64,000 nt of DNA. Origin: Tubulanus polymorphus (taxonomy: Eukaryota; Nemertea; Palaeonemertea; Tubulaniformes; Tubulanidae). The stretch's first letter is position 1; every line of letters starts with the position of its first letter. The translations under genes and the position numbers were made by a program. The notes below the pieces were generated by a model. The model was not told where the DNA came from. It was given only the letters and a program-made list of their open reading frames with translations, and did not search any database. This document shows positions 63,413 to 64,000 of this stretch, in pieces. The stretch is taken from positions 7,006,001-7,070,000 of the forward strand of contig NC_134026.1 of NCBI RefSeq assembly GCF_964204645.1, in the 5' to 3' direction.

Positions 63413-64000
63413 CTACAATTCAAACATATGACGTACATCATTTACACCAGTATACGTATATTAATTAGACAATAATCAATCTGCACCTTGGAACCTTCAC
63501 CACTTCATACATTCATCATTCATCATTAGTATAAAGGATTGATGAACAGTTTTGAGAATTTACTGACAAAATGTCTAATGTCTGGTTGGACTCCGTGTCT
63601 GCTGCTTGAGGTTGTGAACACATGCGAGTGTTTGGGCGAACAGTTTTTGAAAGTGTGCTCAAAAAACGAATTTTTAGTGTTTGTAGTTTATTTTCAATTA
63701 AAAATGTCTAAGGTGAAGACGTACTGACCACATGTGAAATAAGGACGAACAGTTTTTGAAAGCGCACTGATAAAATGTCTAATGTTTGGTATTTCAAGTT
63801 GATATTCAATCGAAAATGTTTCAGGTGAAGTTCTGAACACATGTGGGTGAAGTGTTGACGATCAGTTTTTTGAAAGTTTGCTGTCAAAATGTCTAAGTTT
63901 GGGTTTTTGTAGTTCACTTTCAATTAAACTCATGATGGTGAATGGTGAACCCATTTGAAGTGTGGATGATCACAAATTGGTATAGAGGTGATAAACTGTT
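63413..64000. repeat. RNF25 intron with about 130-bp tandem repeat
   Basis: From about 63545 to 63950 three imperfect units of roughly 130 bp share CAGTTTTTGAAAG, AAAATGTCTAA and AACACATGTG-like strings. The minus-strand frames here follow the repeat. No RWD-domain exon was seen before the window ends. Confidence 0.65.

Overview
This is metazoan nuclear DNA: AT-rich (by eye), with multi-exon genes bounded by GT/AG splice sites, many palindromic miniature transposons, a tRNA-derived SINE and several minisatellites. The proteins resemble both vertebrate and invertebrate homologues, and the amplified intronless receptors plus repeat style suggest a marine lophotrochozoan (mollusc, annelid, brachiopod or similar). 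The sequence alone does not fix the phylum.

Four conserved protein genes lie head to tail on the minus strand. From the right edge: RNF25 (RING E3 ligase, last three exons, 61485-63412, 5' end outside the window), CCNDBP1 (cyclin-D1-binding protein homologue, eight exons, complete, 58164-61024), PEX3 (peroxisome biogenesis factor 3, 13 exons, complete, 53713-57293) and NF1 (neurofibromin, from the ATG at 52352 to the left edge). I placed 51 consecutive NF1 exons in one uninterrupted frame, 7404 coding bases or 2468 codons. They cover the N-terminal repeats, cysteine/serine-rich region, RasGAP domain, Sec14-PH module and most of the C-terminal HEAT region. The last C-terminal residues are off the window or unresolved; a candidate further exon sits at 9-97.

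On the plus strand, a 7SL (SRP) RNA gene (57649-57946) lies head to head with PEX3. Four intronless rhodopsin-family GPCR genes lie inside NF1 introns, antisense to NF1: one in the 4.4-kb intron 20 (23460-24451, carrying a one-base frameshift) and three near-identical tandem copies in the 8.8-kb intron 14 (31274-32224, 33680-34630, 37007-37957). The upstream module of these receptors is present five times, twice without a receptor behind it.

Most other non-coding sequence is repetitive: short palindromic MITE-like families, a hAT-like 576-bp insertion with target duplication, a Harbinger-like 394-bp element, three hammerhead-like motifs of the kind found at Penelope-like element ends, a 491-bp (TCAG)n tract, and minisatellites with units of about 30 to 130 bp. 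I see no rRNA gene, CRISPR array or prokaryotic-type feature.
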